Origin: Paramarasmius palmivorus
Lineage: Eukaryota > Basidiomycota > Agaricomycetes > Agaricales > Marasmiaceae
Assembly (NCBI GenBank): GCA_037176845.1
Contig: JAYKXP010000053.1
Coordinates: 1 to 64,000 of the forward strand
Length of the DNA: 64,000 nucleotides
Direction: 5' to 3'
Shown: positions 12,310-24,878 of the stretch, one piece after another
Layout of the letters: every line of letters begins with the position of its first letter
Numbering within the stretch: position 1 is the stretch's first letter
Translations under genes and position numbers: made by a program
The notes under the pieces: model-generated
The model's input: only the letters and a program-made list of their open reading frames with translations
Databases searched by the model: none
What the model was told of the DNA's origin: nothing

Positions 12310-12520
12310 TGTACACTCTCTGTATCTGCGAGCCTGCGACCACATACATTCGTCATGCAGTTTGTCTACCACCCAATCTCGCCGAAGGTGTATCAGTCAA
12401 CGTTAGATATCCCTCTACTTCAAATGGGGGTTTTCACAAATCTACCGGCCGTTAACCTGCTTGCCCAATTGTATTATATCGTGTGTAGGAAGACATGCAA
12501 TAAAAACAGTCAATTTGGTC
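12310..12520 (+). pseudogene. Decayed 3' fragment of the SurE-like gene
   Basis: Plus-strand sequence recapitulates, with gaps and substitutions, the end of the SurE gene at 7050-7450. Matching blocks in order: ctctctgtatctgcgagcct (cf. 7055), ccgaaggtgtatcagtcaacg (cf. 7133), acttcaaatgggggttttcac (cf. 7193) and the terminal gacctgtttgcccagttg block as cctgcttgcccaattg (cf. 7395). The reading frame is broken and the N-terminal metal-binding part is absent, so it cannot encode a working enzyme. Confidence 0.75.
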
Positions 12521-12536
12521 ATCATCTGGTCTCCTC

Positions 12537-14560
12537 TCAAGCCTCCCTATTCTCAGCTCCTTCTCTTTTCCTCAGTTCGCAGACTGCCACCCAGATCCGT
12601 GACATGGTGTCGTTCAAGTTCACGTCCTGGAGGTGACTACTCTTGATGGTAGACTTCATCGTCTCTTGCACGACATCCTGCAGCATTCCGTGGTTCATCC
12701 TCTTGTCCGAATAAAGCGGAACATTCTGAGGCAGTTGTTAGGTAGGTTGTTCTCCTTGCGAAAGATTTGGACACTCACTGCATACTTCAGACTTCGAAAC
12801 CGTGCTTCAATAGAGTGCTCGTCCGCATCGTGCAACTCGTCAATCACTGTTTGACAACTCACTGCCAAAACTTGTTCGACAATTTTCTCCACAGCCTTGA
12901 TCGATTTCGCTTGAGAGTTCTCCTGCGCTTTAGTCCACATGTCATCCCAGATCCGCCATATTTCCTCCCACATCTTATCTCTTTTCTCCTTGTATTTTCT
13001 CGGTATCTGATCCTGAGTTCGCTGCACCATATCACGTGCTGCTTCAAGGGCTCCATCTTTGGCAGCAATCCATGATTGATTGAACATTCGTTCATTGAGT
13101 TCTTGAAAGTACGCTTCATGTCTCGCCTGACTGTCCGGAGTAAATTTTTGTTTGGATTCAGTCTGCCCTTTGTCCGCAGCGCTACGCGCAGCTTGGAGGC
13201 CTTTGTGAAGGGCTGCTTGTGATACTGAGTAATTCTAGCTTGCTGGTATTGGGAGCACTTACCATAGTTCCAGACGGCATAATATTGAGCCACTCTCTTG
13301 CCTAGAAGCGAGAATTTGAGGTTGGGAGTGTCCATTACTTCTTGCGCTAATTCTGATGGTCCAACTTCTCCGAAACCAGAGCAGATGGCATCGAATATTG
13401 AACCCCACAATATATCAGCCAACTCAATCCTCAGGGCCGGACTAACAATCTTCTCCAATTCGTCAACCCATAGGTGGCTGTCAAGCAACGCACCTACATC
13501 GTGATGTTTGAAAGCCTGGCCATACAACACAGGTGCGCCTTTCTCGATAACAGCAGCCACCCGCGTCTCCAACTCTTTTCTCAGCCCAAAATACATCTTG
13601 GCTTTGAACATGTGGCGACGGAGTGGACGCGCCAATATAGCGGGTAATGCCCATGTAGCTCGCGTAAACGGGCTCAGACCAGCTTTAACTGCATCCCCCG
13701 CTGTATTCCGGACCATCATCACCGTCTCTACGACCAAGTCCAGGAATAGCTGAGTTGCTTCATTGACTATGAAATCTGTAAGTTCGGGTATAGCAGCACG
13801 CATGCGCTTCAGAAGTAGCTCGGAGGAAGGTACTTCATATGGCAAGCAGGTCCTTGATGCGATCATCAAGATTGTCCACGAGAACAAGAAGGGGTTGTAG
13901 GTAGGGGGCATGTCCTTCTGTGCCGATTCGTCTTTGGATATCGCAAAGCACGCTTGAAGGACAACTTCGAGGTCGAGCGTCCTTTCCACCGGAAAACATA
14001 GCTCGAACTCTAGTGTTGTCCTCTTGATTTTTTCAATCTCGGCATCGTTCAAGTTGTGGGTACACTCGTCCCTCAGGCTTGGTGAAATTGAACTGACGGG
14101 TGTAAGCGTTGCTTCCGAGGGTCGGCGGTCGAAGCGATGTACGGCCCCATCTTGCATGTACAACACAACGAAATGATGGGGCACGACGCCGCTGGTATCT
14201 TTCCGGACCTGAAGCTGACAGATAGAGGTCTGTCCAGGTTTAGGAACAAGTGTCTTGTACCACTCAAACACTTCTCCGCTACCCCACTGTCCACTTGGAA
14301 ATTCGATAGGGAGAGGTTTGTTCGGTTGATGTTGTTGAGATGAAGCTCTGGCTGACCGGGAACCAAAACCCAAGCGCTGTAGCAAAAATGAGGGAATAGT
14401 GATTAGAGTATGCTGAATTGCGTACCAAGTTGAACATATCAAATCTTGAGAAATCGGATGCCCAACTGCGAACAGTCCAACCTTCAAAAGTGTATACCTA
14501 TAGAGCGCCCATTGCGACTTTTAAGGATGCACTACTTACATGCATACAGCATGGCACCAT
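12537..14560 (-). CDS. Unknown protein paralogous to the papain-like gene, candidate Cys lost (copy 2)
   Basis: Clear paralogue of the 7458-9329 gene along its whole length: GVVPHHFVVLYMQDGAVHRFDRRP, EGLSPFTRATWALP, a GSIFDAICSG block, the KRDKMWEEIWRIWD helix and NDTMSRIWVAV near the C-terminus (stop at 12537). Frames stay open through introns at about 12733-12776 and 13213-13263. The counterpart of His-Asn-Cys in copy 1 is Tyr-Asn-Pro (TYNPFLFSW at about 13890), so the candidate nucleophile is missing while the candidate His is kept. No ATG lies at the position used by copy 1; a short first exon starting at 14560 (MVPCCMH, donor GTAAGT) joined at about 14383 restores a start, but this is a guess. 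It may be a non-catalytic paralogue or an early pseudogene. Confidence 0.55.
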
Positions 14561-14565
14561 GTGCA

Positions 14566-15660
14566 GAGCTTCCTGGACCTGCGCTTTAGTGACAAATGCA
14601 TAAGAACCCAACGCCCATTATAGGACAGAGAAGAATGTGAAATGAAGATCGCAGCCACAAACTCGTCTCCCGGAGCGGCAGGAAAACGCAAAGATAGAAA
14701 ATTTTCAGTTTGATGTAAGCACTAGGCCAAATAAGTCCCGCCAAAAATCTTATGCGACATGAGGACTCGGGGGCAAGAAATCCCGCTGCATGGGGAAAAG
14801 TCGGACACGCATCCTAACGACATACAGATTCTGTACGCAAAAAATAAATCTTCCGTGACACAGAGCAGATTAGGTTCTATGGAATGCCTAGAGGTCGTTG
14901 GTGAAAGAGAACGATCGCAATAAAAAGTAGCAGCGTACTCACGAGGATGTCCGTTCCGATACGAATAGATGACACACGCGGTACGCATATGCTCGACATA
15001 TGACACGGCTGAAGAAAACGAAAATGAGGGGGAGAAAGAGATTAAATCTGGCCGGAGGTCAGCGGATGCACATTAGTTGTTCAAAAGCTGTAGCCAGAGG
15101 TCGGAACGTTAGGCCAATGATGTAGTCAGTAATCACAAAGCTAGACGTTGGGTCGTGAGGAAGCTCAAAATAGATGACATGAGTCTAAAGACCAAATCTG
15201 CAATGCAGGCAGGTTGCTTGAGGTAGTCTGGTACCCACTCTGCGTGCTGTGCTCTTATCCAGACAGGCATCCGACCAACTTGCACCCAAGGTGCTAAGGC
15301 GTACGCCGTGGGCTGACTGACGATCTAAGAAGGAAGAAGCCAACCACGGGTAAGAAATCAATGCTATACCCAACCCCAATCGTGGAAACATGTCGCCGTT
15401 TTGCCAAAGATGCTACAAGACGCGGTAAGCACGTTTATGTGTTCATAATAAGACGTGGATGTGAGGAGCATATCCCCTTACTGACCAGTTTCGCCTAAGT
15501 GAATACCTGGAGCGTGGATAGATTCGCCGACACGGAAGTCATACGTAGCGCCGAGCAAAAAGAAAAGGGTACTCCCCAGCCTACAGTGGTTGGCCGGAAA
15601 AGCACAAAATTGTACTCACGGCGCTAATCAGTGCGAAGAGGTCGAAGCAATAATCTGACC
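14566..15660 (-). pseudogene. Relics of the three-helix membrane-protein genes
   Basis: The piece 14566-14660 matches the C-terminal codons of copy A (9590-9670), including the block for ATTTGTCACTAGAGC-type sequence around the stop. From 14850 to about 15660 the sequence follows the intergenic region and copy B (10530-11490) with many indels: gagcagattaggttctatgg, aggtcggaacg and caatgatgtagtc are alignable landmarks. No long frame survives and the transmembrane segments cannot be read through, so these are dead copies. Confidence 0.65.
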
Positions 15661-16765
15661 TGTCATAAATCAGTTCCCAGAAGTTCTGGCCACGAGTTTG
15701 CGCTCTGACCGTGTGTGTTCTCGTTCCGACCGTGGGTTTTGCTTCCACCTCGACTGAACCATTGGAACCCCAACACGCGTATAAAGCCTAAGCCAACGAC
15801 ATTTGGCATGTCACCCGACAATGCTGAATACCTGATTAATAAATCAAACAACGCAGGGTTCATGAATATTCAGATATGTATATCATGGAATTCGAATCCT
15901 TACCGAACGCTGCCGCCGGCGGTGATCAAACTCCTGCCCGTTCGTATATCTTTGGTCGCCGGAAATTAAAATGCAGCGTTGCATGGAAAAGTAGAATCAT
16001 TCATTCCGGACCTTTTCTCGAAATGCGCAGTTATAGTGTGCAAGTCCTTCTTCTCTCCAAGTTCGTGGGGATGGCCATGCTCGGCCCATGTAGAGGTGCA
16101 TGATGATGTGAGATAGAAAACGGTGACACCGGTAAGTTGCTCGGCAACAGCCTCAGCGTGAGAAACTTGAAAAAATGTCGCGAGAAAAGTCACATGATAC
16201 CTAGCTACTGAGCATTGAATTTATACCGATCGGCGCTGCTCAGTACTGTATGCTCGACTTTATGGGCTTTCTAACGGGTCTTTCAGTCATGCAGTATGCT
16301 GTCTAGACTGGCATTTCAGTACATCTGGGGGCGTTCGGAGAAATTCAACCGCAGTTTACCCGGACTTACTGATGACAGTCGAACCTTGTCGAGGGCCTCC
16401 ACAAGAGAATTCAGGGAAGCTTGGGACCGGAATGATGCGAAACTTGGGAACTTGGCGGCCTGAGATGACTGCTCAATACCTATCATTGAATCCAGTGGGT
16501 CCCAGATTTAAATTACTTGTCGTTCTCCATCTCTTACTAGTCAGCATCTTGAGTGCACAGGTCGACGAGGAAGAGGACACTTGGCTCGTCCGTTGCCTAC
16601 CGACAGAACGGTGGCGACCGTGACTAGCTTTGAGTTTGATCTTCCGCTATAAATGTAACATCAATATGATGCTTTGCAGGTTCCTCACCACCCAGGGCAG
16701 TGGCCGGGACACTACTCAGCTGCAGAACCCTTCTCTTTTCTTCCCTCCTCTCCTTGACCTCTCCC
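15661..16765. other. Intergenic; tail of duplication unit 2, then promoter of glutaminase gene 1
   Basis: Up to about 16170 this is the decayed counterpart of 11700-12130. From there to 16765 I see no gene; the region just before 16766 is pyrimidine-rich, as is common at fungal transcription starts. Confidence 0.5.
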
Positions 16766-19700
16766 ATGCATAATTGTATCTCCTACGCCGCCATTTATTT
16801 AATTCTATTGCTAAACACACTCCTTGGAAACTCGCAATTCATTTCCCCACGTAATTTCTACCCTGCAGCATATCCTCTAGCCGTGCGCACGCCTCACTTA
16901 AATGCCTGGATTTTGACAAGAAATGGTACCACCTCTTCAAACTCATGGCCAATGCATTGGACCGACAAAAGTGTACGTGGTAGTCTGTAATTCTGAAGTA
17001 TTATCTGTGCTCATAGTTGTTTCAAGATTCTAGGAATGACAGGCTATGTGAGGATCGATAACACGGCATGGCAATGGCTGGGAGATTCGCCCATAGGAAA
17101 TCGCACTACTCTGATCAGCACGGAGATAACCCCCACACGTACCAAACTCGCTGTTTCGGCTGGTCCTTGTAGGGTGAACGTGACGTTTTTCAGTCCCATT
17201 GAGGTGTGTAGTAAAGTGCGTTCTTCGCCGAACGGTGTACTGAATGCAGATACAATAGCCGTCCAATTGGGTTGTTCAATCATTACCTTTTGTCTATATT
17301 TCAGCAGATGTTGAGTGTTTAGATGGTCAACCTCACGAGATCCAGTTATACTCAGACATTAGTGCTGGTATGCCTCATTTTCAAGCCTTGCTGGTTCTTT
17401 TCTGAGCTAACACATGTACAGAATGGGCATCTGGAGACCCAGGACAATTCGTACAATGGAGTACTACGACATCCGGTCCTTCTGTGTATCACCAAGTATC
17501 ACGCCAATCCAAATTGTCAATGACGGAGATAAATAGTATTGCGGAAGACTCTACTGTATACTATGCAATGGCTCAGGTACGACCTTGGTTTGGTCTTGCG
17601 ATTGAATGAATTCTCATTGCCTTTCCAGAGTCCAAGCTTAACATGGCAGTCTTCTACGGACAACGATGCACGTAATCAATTCTTGAAAACTGGCAGGCTC
17701 TCGAACTCGCAGGATAGTCAACTCCGAAGGATCAATGAGTGTGTGCAATGTCCCGAATCCAGGGCATACTCTAATCCAGATTGACAGTCGATTCGTTGTC
17801 TTCGCTCTTTCAACAGATCTTGGGAGCATCGTAAACTCGACATCTCCGACGGTATGGTCTCTTGGCGTCGTTCGAGACCCTGCTGTCCAATACAGGTCAC
17901 CCAGTGGACTACAGAACCGCAGCCCCTTCTATCGTACTCAGTATGACATTATTGGTGATGCTGTGGGTACGATCTTTTTCGATTCAGACGCGAGAATCTG
18001 ATGGGCTCGAGTGCAGATTGATGCTTTTGTCAAGAATTACACCACTGCTGTCGAAGAAGCGAACAAGCTCGATTCGAGGATAATGACTGATGGTGATGCC
18101 ATATCAACGGAATACGGTGATCTGTTGGCACTCAGCACACGCCAAGCAATGGCAGGGTTAGAGATAACCGTATCTTCTCTCTCAGAGAACCAGTGGAATA
18201 CCTCAGACGTGAAGGCTTTCATGAAGGATACCGGGATTTCGCAGTGAGTAATGAGACTATTCATGAGTCACGCAACAACTTAATCGTAGTTCAATGTAGG
18301 CGGATCAACCCTGTCGACACACTTTTTGCCGCGTTTCCCTTTTATCTGTATATGGATGCAAAACTCGGAGGACTACTACTAGATCCATTGTTGGAGAGCT
18401 TCCAGTTCTCAAGCGACGAACAGCAACGGACCTTTCTTTGCCGGTCCAGATCTCGGTAGACAAGATTTCGCTTGCGGAGATCTTCTCAACTGAATCGACA
18501 TGATACAGGAATCTTATATCCACAAGCACTTGGAAACAACCAGAACAACGAAAAGATGGCCATCGAGAGTAGGTGCTGTCTCCACTTTTCTCTCATAATC
18601 TTACCGGACGAACTATAGATTCTGGTAACATGTTGATCATGGCTTTCGCACACGCCCAGTTCTCAGGCGACGGAACTTTGATTGCTAGACATGTCAGCGG
18701 GACCAAATTTATTACTCGACATGAACTAAATCGCTTGTATAGTATGATCTCCTCAAGAACTGGACGGACTATCTAGTCGAGCACTCATTACATACGACGA
18801 ATCAGTAAGCGAAACATCTTTCTATCTCGATCGTATCTGAGTCCTGATAATACAGAGTGTCGTCCGACCGAATAGCCAAAGACAACTCGTCTAATCTCGC
18901 TATCAAAGGCATCCTCGGGATCGCTGCGATGTCTAAAATCAGCGAGGCGCTAAATAAGTCGGAGGAATCCGATATGTATAGTGTGCGTATAGATACCTCT
19001 GCTAGGACAGGTATTGATCGGAGGTGCATTTTCGCAGGCTAACGCATCCCAACTTGCGAGTCAGTGGGTGGACTTGGCTACTGAGGGAGGACACATTGTG
19101 TCGATCTATGGCGACCCATCATCCGAAGGGCTGATATACAATTTATACGCCGATATCCTATTGAAAACGAAACTCGTTCCTGACAGCGTCTATACTGGTT
19201 TGACCACTTTCTACGACAATCTCATTGTCAATCAAGCACCTCAAAACATCAGGTTCGGTCTCTCTTATGATGGTAACGCAGCGGGAGAAGCCAAAGCCCC
19301 ATGGACACTATTCACTGCTGCCACGACGACGAGCAACACTACGAGGGACCAGTTGATTGCCAGGGCTCATTCCCGTGCGGCACTCAATCAGACTGCAGGA
19401 GACAATCCCACGACATACAAAACAGATACCGGCCAGTCATTTTTGAATTATGGCCAAGCTAGGTGGGCGTCATGTCTTTCGCAACCATCAGTGCTTCCTC
19501 TGACACGAACCCGTTCTATCTCAGCCCAGCGCAAGGAGCAATGTTTGCTCTTCTTGCTACCAGGTCCGTATATTGTCCGATATGAGCCCGCACCTCAACT
19601 GAGATGAACCTTAGGCTTGAAACCAGACCTGTCGAACCTCTGGCGCCAAATCAAGCGCCGACCGACAATTCTGGACCGAACAGAGCCTCCAATGCTGGTG

Positions 19701-20200
19701 TCATAGCTGGTGTTGTCATCAGCGGGTTCGTTGGGGTCGCTTTCCTTGCTATGTTTCTATTCCTAATATGGAGAAGGCGAATACAAAGGATCACACAGGA
19801 GCAGTTGAAGCCGGTTCCATTCGATCCTAATCTACTCTACCGTCAACGAACTACACCCCCAATACCGGGAAATAATCTTGCTGGTGAAGAGAGATTGCAT
19901 CCACTCCCTGTTCCGGTTCCACCTGTTGATACATCACGTCGCTATCGACCATCGACCTCCGAACCCTATACCAGCCCGGTTAGTCATGATCCGTCTTCCC
20001 CAACGAATACCAGCCTACCGGATCAGTCTCAAAACTTTTCGATGTATTCTGGCTCGCAATTCACGTCGGACACATCTCATTTGCGGCATGAGATTGCCAA
20101 TTTGAGACAGCAAATGGTTGGGTTACAAGCTCAACAAGCAAGTTGGAACCCTACACCTCCTCCTCGGTATGACAATCCCCGGGACTCTTTGATGAGATGA
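16766..20200 (+). CDS. Membrane-anchored glutaminase A (GtaA-like), copy 1, with an apparent frameshift
   Basis: The ATG at 16766 begins a signal peptide (YLILLLNTLLGNSQF) followed by FYPAAYPLAVRTPHLNAWI, the standard opening of fungal GtaA glutaminases (DUF5127/DUF4965 type). At least ten exons can be joined, giving GYVRIDNTAWQWLG, PTRTKLAVSAGP, DLGSIVNSTSPTVWSLG, NMLIMAFAHAQFSGD, GILGIAAMSKISEAL and YGDPSSEGLIYNLYAD. After the catalytic region comes a transmembrane helix (VVISGFVGVAFLAMFLFLIW), a basic stop-transfer and a cytosolic Pro/Ser tail ending at 20200. Family role: extracellular hydrolysis of L-glutamine to glutamate and ammonia. Oddity: near 18400-18420 the frame of DPLLES must shift by one base to reach NGPFFAGPDLG, which aligns with NNYAAPDLG of copy 2. 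No intron explains it, so the gene is either newly broken or carries a sequence error. Confidence 0.8.
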
Positions 20201-20769
20201 GACATTTTGGTAATTTATCTTTATTAAAGTATTGCTTGTAGACCATTGCTATCTATCACACCACAATGTATCGCATCATTCTGTTTGAGTTTGCAGTGCC
20301 TCCAGTACTACTTGCAGGCGGAAAGGCTGCTCATCCTTCTGTTTACTGTCACTGCGCTCGTCCCTGTATACTGGGACCTGTCGCTGTGTTAATGAAGGGA
20401 ACGTTCAATATCCTGGGGCCACTGCTGAAACGATAACCTGTCAAATGGGCGCACCGCTCCAACGTCGGGAACCTGTGAAGAAGCAGCCATGCCGGAGTAC
20501 GCCGGTTCCTTTTCAAGTAATTTGAATTTTTGAGCCAGCTTGCTTTTGCTATCATCATCACGAAATTGATGTATACCAGTAACCGAAGGGGAGACGAGAT
20601 GTTCAGACACTCACCCTTTCCCTTAACCTTCACATCACTGGCTGGAAACGGTGCTCAGTGCTGGGGAACCCTCGCCCCTCGAGAGAAATCTGCCCACAAT
20701 TCCTCAAGGTTGCTCAGGTGCTTCTACTCAGGCTCTCATCTCCCTTGATATCGCACTGGCACTCCCAAA
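20201..20769. other. Intergenic between tandem glutaminase genes
   Basis: No supported gene. The 100 bp before 20770 are C/T-rich, consistent with a promoter for the downstream glutaminase. Confidence 0.45.
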
Positions 20770-23700
20770 ATGACTCTATTCATTATCCAACTTATTGCAT
20801 ATCTCTCAACTTTTGTTGCAATCAGCAATGCGCAATTTCAGCCTGCGGCAGTACCTCTTATCGTTCGTTCGCCTTACTTTAGTAGTTGGGTAGCTCCAAA
20901 TGCACCCGCTAATTGGCCGCAATTCTGGGGTGGTAATCGCGTATGTCGACGTTTTTCTATGACCGGGTAATGGACTTATGCAATTCATAATTCAGACTCT
21001 AGGATGGGGTGGCTTCATCAGAGTAGACGGGAGTGTGTACGAGTGGATGGGAATAGCATTCAATGATGGAGGATTGAAGTTCAATCTCACTGCTGGACAA
21101 GATAAGGCGGCTGCAAAAGTCGATGGTATAACCATCACACCGACACGAACGATATATTCGCTCTCTGCTGGTCCAATGCGATTTAATTTCACCTTCCTAA
21201 GTCCTATCGAGGTACGCCACCACCCCGTCTTCCCCATCTCGAAATAAATAAACTGAAACGTGTCTTTCAGCCACAGGATCTCACTCTTCAATCCTTCCCA
21301 TTTGGATATGTCTACGTCGATGCTACTTCGGGTGATGGTAATACACATAGCGTACAGGTCTATTCCGATCTGAGTGGAGGTCCGTATACACTTGTCACCT
21401 GGAGCCCGTAGAATCGGAAGCTGAACTTAGTTGCAAACACAGAATGGCTTTCGGAGGACTCTGGGGACACAGTTTCTTGGGATACAACGTCCACAAATTC
21501 AATGGTTTTCCATTCTGCGCAGAGGATGCCGACCGACAAGCTTGCGGATACCTACATGGCCCACGATGGAATTCTTTATCATGCAACACTGGCAGTGAGT
21601 GATCTCAGCTGTGTGCATGTGCGATACTGACTTTCTCGACAGAGCTCGGGCATGACATGGCAAACTGGAGGGCACTATGCATTGCGGGCTTGGTTCTTGA
21701 CACAGGGGAGTTTAAATGAGACAAGGGACAATAATATTCGAAAAATCAATGAGTGAGTTACCTGTTTGCACTTCGTAGTGCCGTTGCTAATGGCTTTTGT
21801 TCCAGCAATTTTCCTGTCTTTGCCTTTGCCAATGACCTGGGTACGATCAGCTCGACAGCCCAACCAATAGTATGGGCCATAGGGTATGCTCGTACCCCTG
21901 TGGTCAGGCAGAGTGGGTCACAAGAACTGCAACCTTACTGGACTACCAGGTATAGCCGCATTGACGACGGAGTAGGCTTCTCTGTTCTGAATGTGTAATT
22001 CAACCTCTCACGTCTATCGCGACAGATACAAGCATTCCTCAATGATTTTCCCAGTGCAAAAGCTCGTGCGGAAGCCCTCGACGACAAGATCCTTTCCGAA
22101 GCTAGGGATGTCTCTCCGAATTACGCCAATTTGGTCTCGCTTTCGGCACGTCAGACATTCGGCGGTGTGGAAACCGCAGTTTCCTCAAACGGCGGTGCTT
22201 TGATGTTCATGAAAGATGTGGGCACAACTGGGTAAGTGTTTCATTATCCCGCGTCCCCGTGTTCCCAGTATAATGACCAACATCTTCGAAGGCGAGTAAA
22301 TCCCGTTGAAACAATTTATGCGTCATTCCCAGCATTCCTATACATTAACGCCACCTGGGGCCGATATCTTTTGGAACCCTTACTCCAATATCAGCAATCG
22401 TCACTTTATGCTAACAATTATGCAGCTCCCGACCTCGGTAAAGTGGCTTGATTGACGTTCATGGTTTGATGACTGATTCCGTCCCACGTAGGTGCTGACT
22501 ATCCGATCGCCCAAGGAGGTTCCGCCAATTTGCTACGGAGCATTGAAGGTATGTAAAACTGCATCTGAGAGTTCAAATTATCTAATCTATTCTCACAGAT
22601 TCCGGCAGTATGCTCATCATGGCCTGGGCCCATGCACGGTTCTCTGGAGATCAGAGTCTTCTCAACACCTATGTGAGTGAAATACGGTACATTCATCATT
22701 CCAATTGTTTACGGGATAACGTTACAGTACGATACACTGAAGAAATGGTCCGACTACCTCATCTCAGCGAATGCATTCGCTTCTTCGGGATAGTGAGTTT
22801 CGCTTTTACAGCTTGAGTGTTCTTTTGCTGATGCATCCTGGTAGTCAAGATGCCGATGGCTTGACAGCTACCAATCTGACGAATCTCGCACTTAAGGGCA
22901 TCATCGGAGTTCGAGCGATGGCTGAGATTAGCCATACTCTTGGGAGAGGTGATGACACAGACAAGTATCAGGTATAATAGCATTTGTGTTGAGGGGTATC
23001 GTATACTGATTACTTCTCCGATAGAATCAAGCGGCGACTTGGATTAAGGATTGGGAACAATCAGCGAATGTCAATGGGCATCTGGTTTCCTCCTATAACT
23101 CGGGTGGTTCGTGGGGCATGATCTATAACTTATTCGCGGACAAATTATTGGGAATGAATCTGGTTAGCAAGGATGTGAGCAAGCGACTTGAGTGCTTCCG
23201 TCGGGATGCGACTGACCAAATGCGGAACAGATATATGATACCCAAGATAGATTCTATATCAGCCTGGCGCAATCAGGTATGTCCTATTCTCCGCTTTCTG
23301 CATCTGCCCCGGCTGACACGGATGCTACAGGGAATAAATTTGGATTGCCCTATGATAGCAGCGTCAGCGTAGCAAAGTCTCGTAAGTCAACGATCCTCCG
23401 TAGGACCAATGTGTACTCATCGTTGACGTAGACTGGACAATGTTAACTGCTGCGACCTCAAACGATGTATCGGCTCGAGAGAGTCTCCTCCGAGGGGTCT
23501 ATGAAAAGGCTGTTGACAATACATTCACCCCGTTCCCATCAACATACAATACTCAGGACGGAAAGGGTGTCACTGGACTGGCCAGGTAAGTGGTGTTCAC
23601 AATGATCGGTCGATGTTTTCTAATATTTTTGCCATCAAGTCCTGCGCAGGGAGCGGCATTTGGTCTACTATCGATGAAGTAAGCCCACTGATGCTCAAGT

Positions 23701-24457
23701 ATGGCTACAGATGAGCTCATTGGCCGTTTGTAGCATTAAGAGTCAACTAGCAGGGCTCTCCGGAAACACATCATCTGGAAATGAGAACAAGTCCAACGCT
23801 GGTGCGATAGCAGGTGGCGTTGTTGGCGGTCTGGCTGGCCTGGCTTTGATCGTATTTGGATTCCTGTTCTGGCGCAGACGCAAGAACAACAACCAAGCTC
23901 GGGATTTGCATGACAAGGAGGGCGGACTCGCGACATTCTTTGGCGGTGGCAGGAACCGAACCAACGCTCATGTGGACGGAGAAGGTCCTCTAGCTGATTA
24001 TCATGTTGAGCCGATGACCATGCCTATCCCTCCTGGAAACCAAAGCCAGCGCAGCCAACATAGTCCATACCAAGACTATCCTCAAGCTGGCACTTATTAT
24101 TCCACCAGTTCAAACTCTGATCCTTCAAGAGGACAATCTGTTCAGCTTTCTCCGTTGCGACTGCACAACGGTGATAATGCTGAATATTATGGGTCTGCAA
24201 GCTCTATGACATCTGGAGAAGAGAGACGACCGCAGGCTGCGCCGCTACCGAGGAAAGGAGATTTGGCACCTCTGCGACGAGGACCTCCCTCGGCGGAGGA
24301 AATTCGAAATCATACGGGGTCAGCTCCGACGAGTGTACCGTCAGAGGGCAATACCTCTGACACGTCGGCGTTGAGAAACGAGGTCGAGCATTTAAGGCGA
24401 GAAATGGAGGAGATGCGGTCAAGGACAATGTATGAACCTCCACCATCATACACATAG
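20770..24457 (+). CDS. Membrane-anchored glutaminase A (GtaA-like), copy 2, intact
   Basis: The ATG at 20770 starts a signal peptide (LIAYLSTFVAISNAQF) and then FQPAAVPLIVRSPYFSSW. Through about a dozen exons every join keeps frame: NRTLGWGGFIRVDG, PTRTIYSLSAGP, NDLGTISSTAQPIVWAIGY, SARQTFGGVETAVS, GRVNPVETIYASFPAFLYIN, SGSMLIMAWAHARFSGD, NLALKGIIGVRAMAEIS and SYNSGGSWGMIYNLFAD. A transmembrane helix (GVVGGLAGLALIVFGFLFW) and RRRKNNN stop-transfer precede a cytosolic tail of about 190 residues rich in Pro, Ser and Gly, with a short predicted coiled coil at the very end (LRNEVEHLRREMEEMR). Same direction and exon layout as copy 1, so the two arose by tandem duplication. The tail with its terminal coiled coil is also in copy 1 (LRHEIANLRQQMVGLQ), suggesting it matters for location or dimerisation. 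Confidence 0.88.
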
Positions 24458-24878
24458 TTTACTCTAGGTCTATTTTTTCTTTTTTTCCGTTGTTGATGTG
24501 CAATAGTATTCCCTCTTTTTGATTTACCTTTCCTTGGCAGTGTAGCAGTGAATTTTACCTAGTGATTAAATTAAATAGTGGCGTTGAATTCGAGCAAAGC
24601 GGGATTACAGCGAATCCAAGACGTCACTGAAACCTCATACAGAAGTGAAAGATCCACTTTTTATTCCTGGCTTTCGTCTATCCCTGCCACATCTGCATGT
24701 GGATCCATATTTATCTGCACCTCCATGCAGCAGATGGTGCATCAAGGAAGGGCCGACGTGCGAAATTCTGCTGATATAGTGCCAGGATCGCCAAGTTGAC
24801 TGTTTACAAAGCCGGCGCCCCTATGCGATTACGGTGCTTGACGTCCTGCATCGTCGCCCAAGGTTGCTGAAGACTACG
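24458..24878. other. Intergenic
   Basis: No gene seen. T-rich sequence just after 24457 is compatible with the glutaminase 3' untranslated region, and the remainder with the promoter of the BTB gene. Confidence 0.45.

Larger units (their letters stand above)
12310..16170. repeat. Segmental tandem duplication, unit 2 (mostly decayed copy)
   Basis: Second copy of the 7.06-12.13 kb unit, same orientation. Only the papain-like gene remains open; the SurE 3' end and the membrane-protein genes are relics. Unit 2 is about 1.2 kb shorter, mainly because most of membrane-protein copy A is deleted between about 14660 and 14840. Confidence 0.8.
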
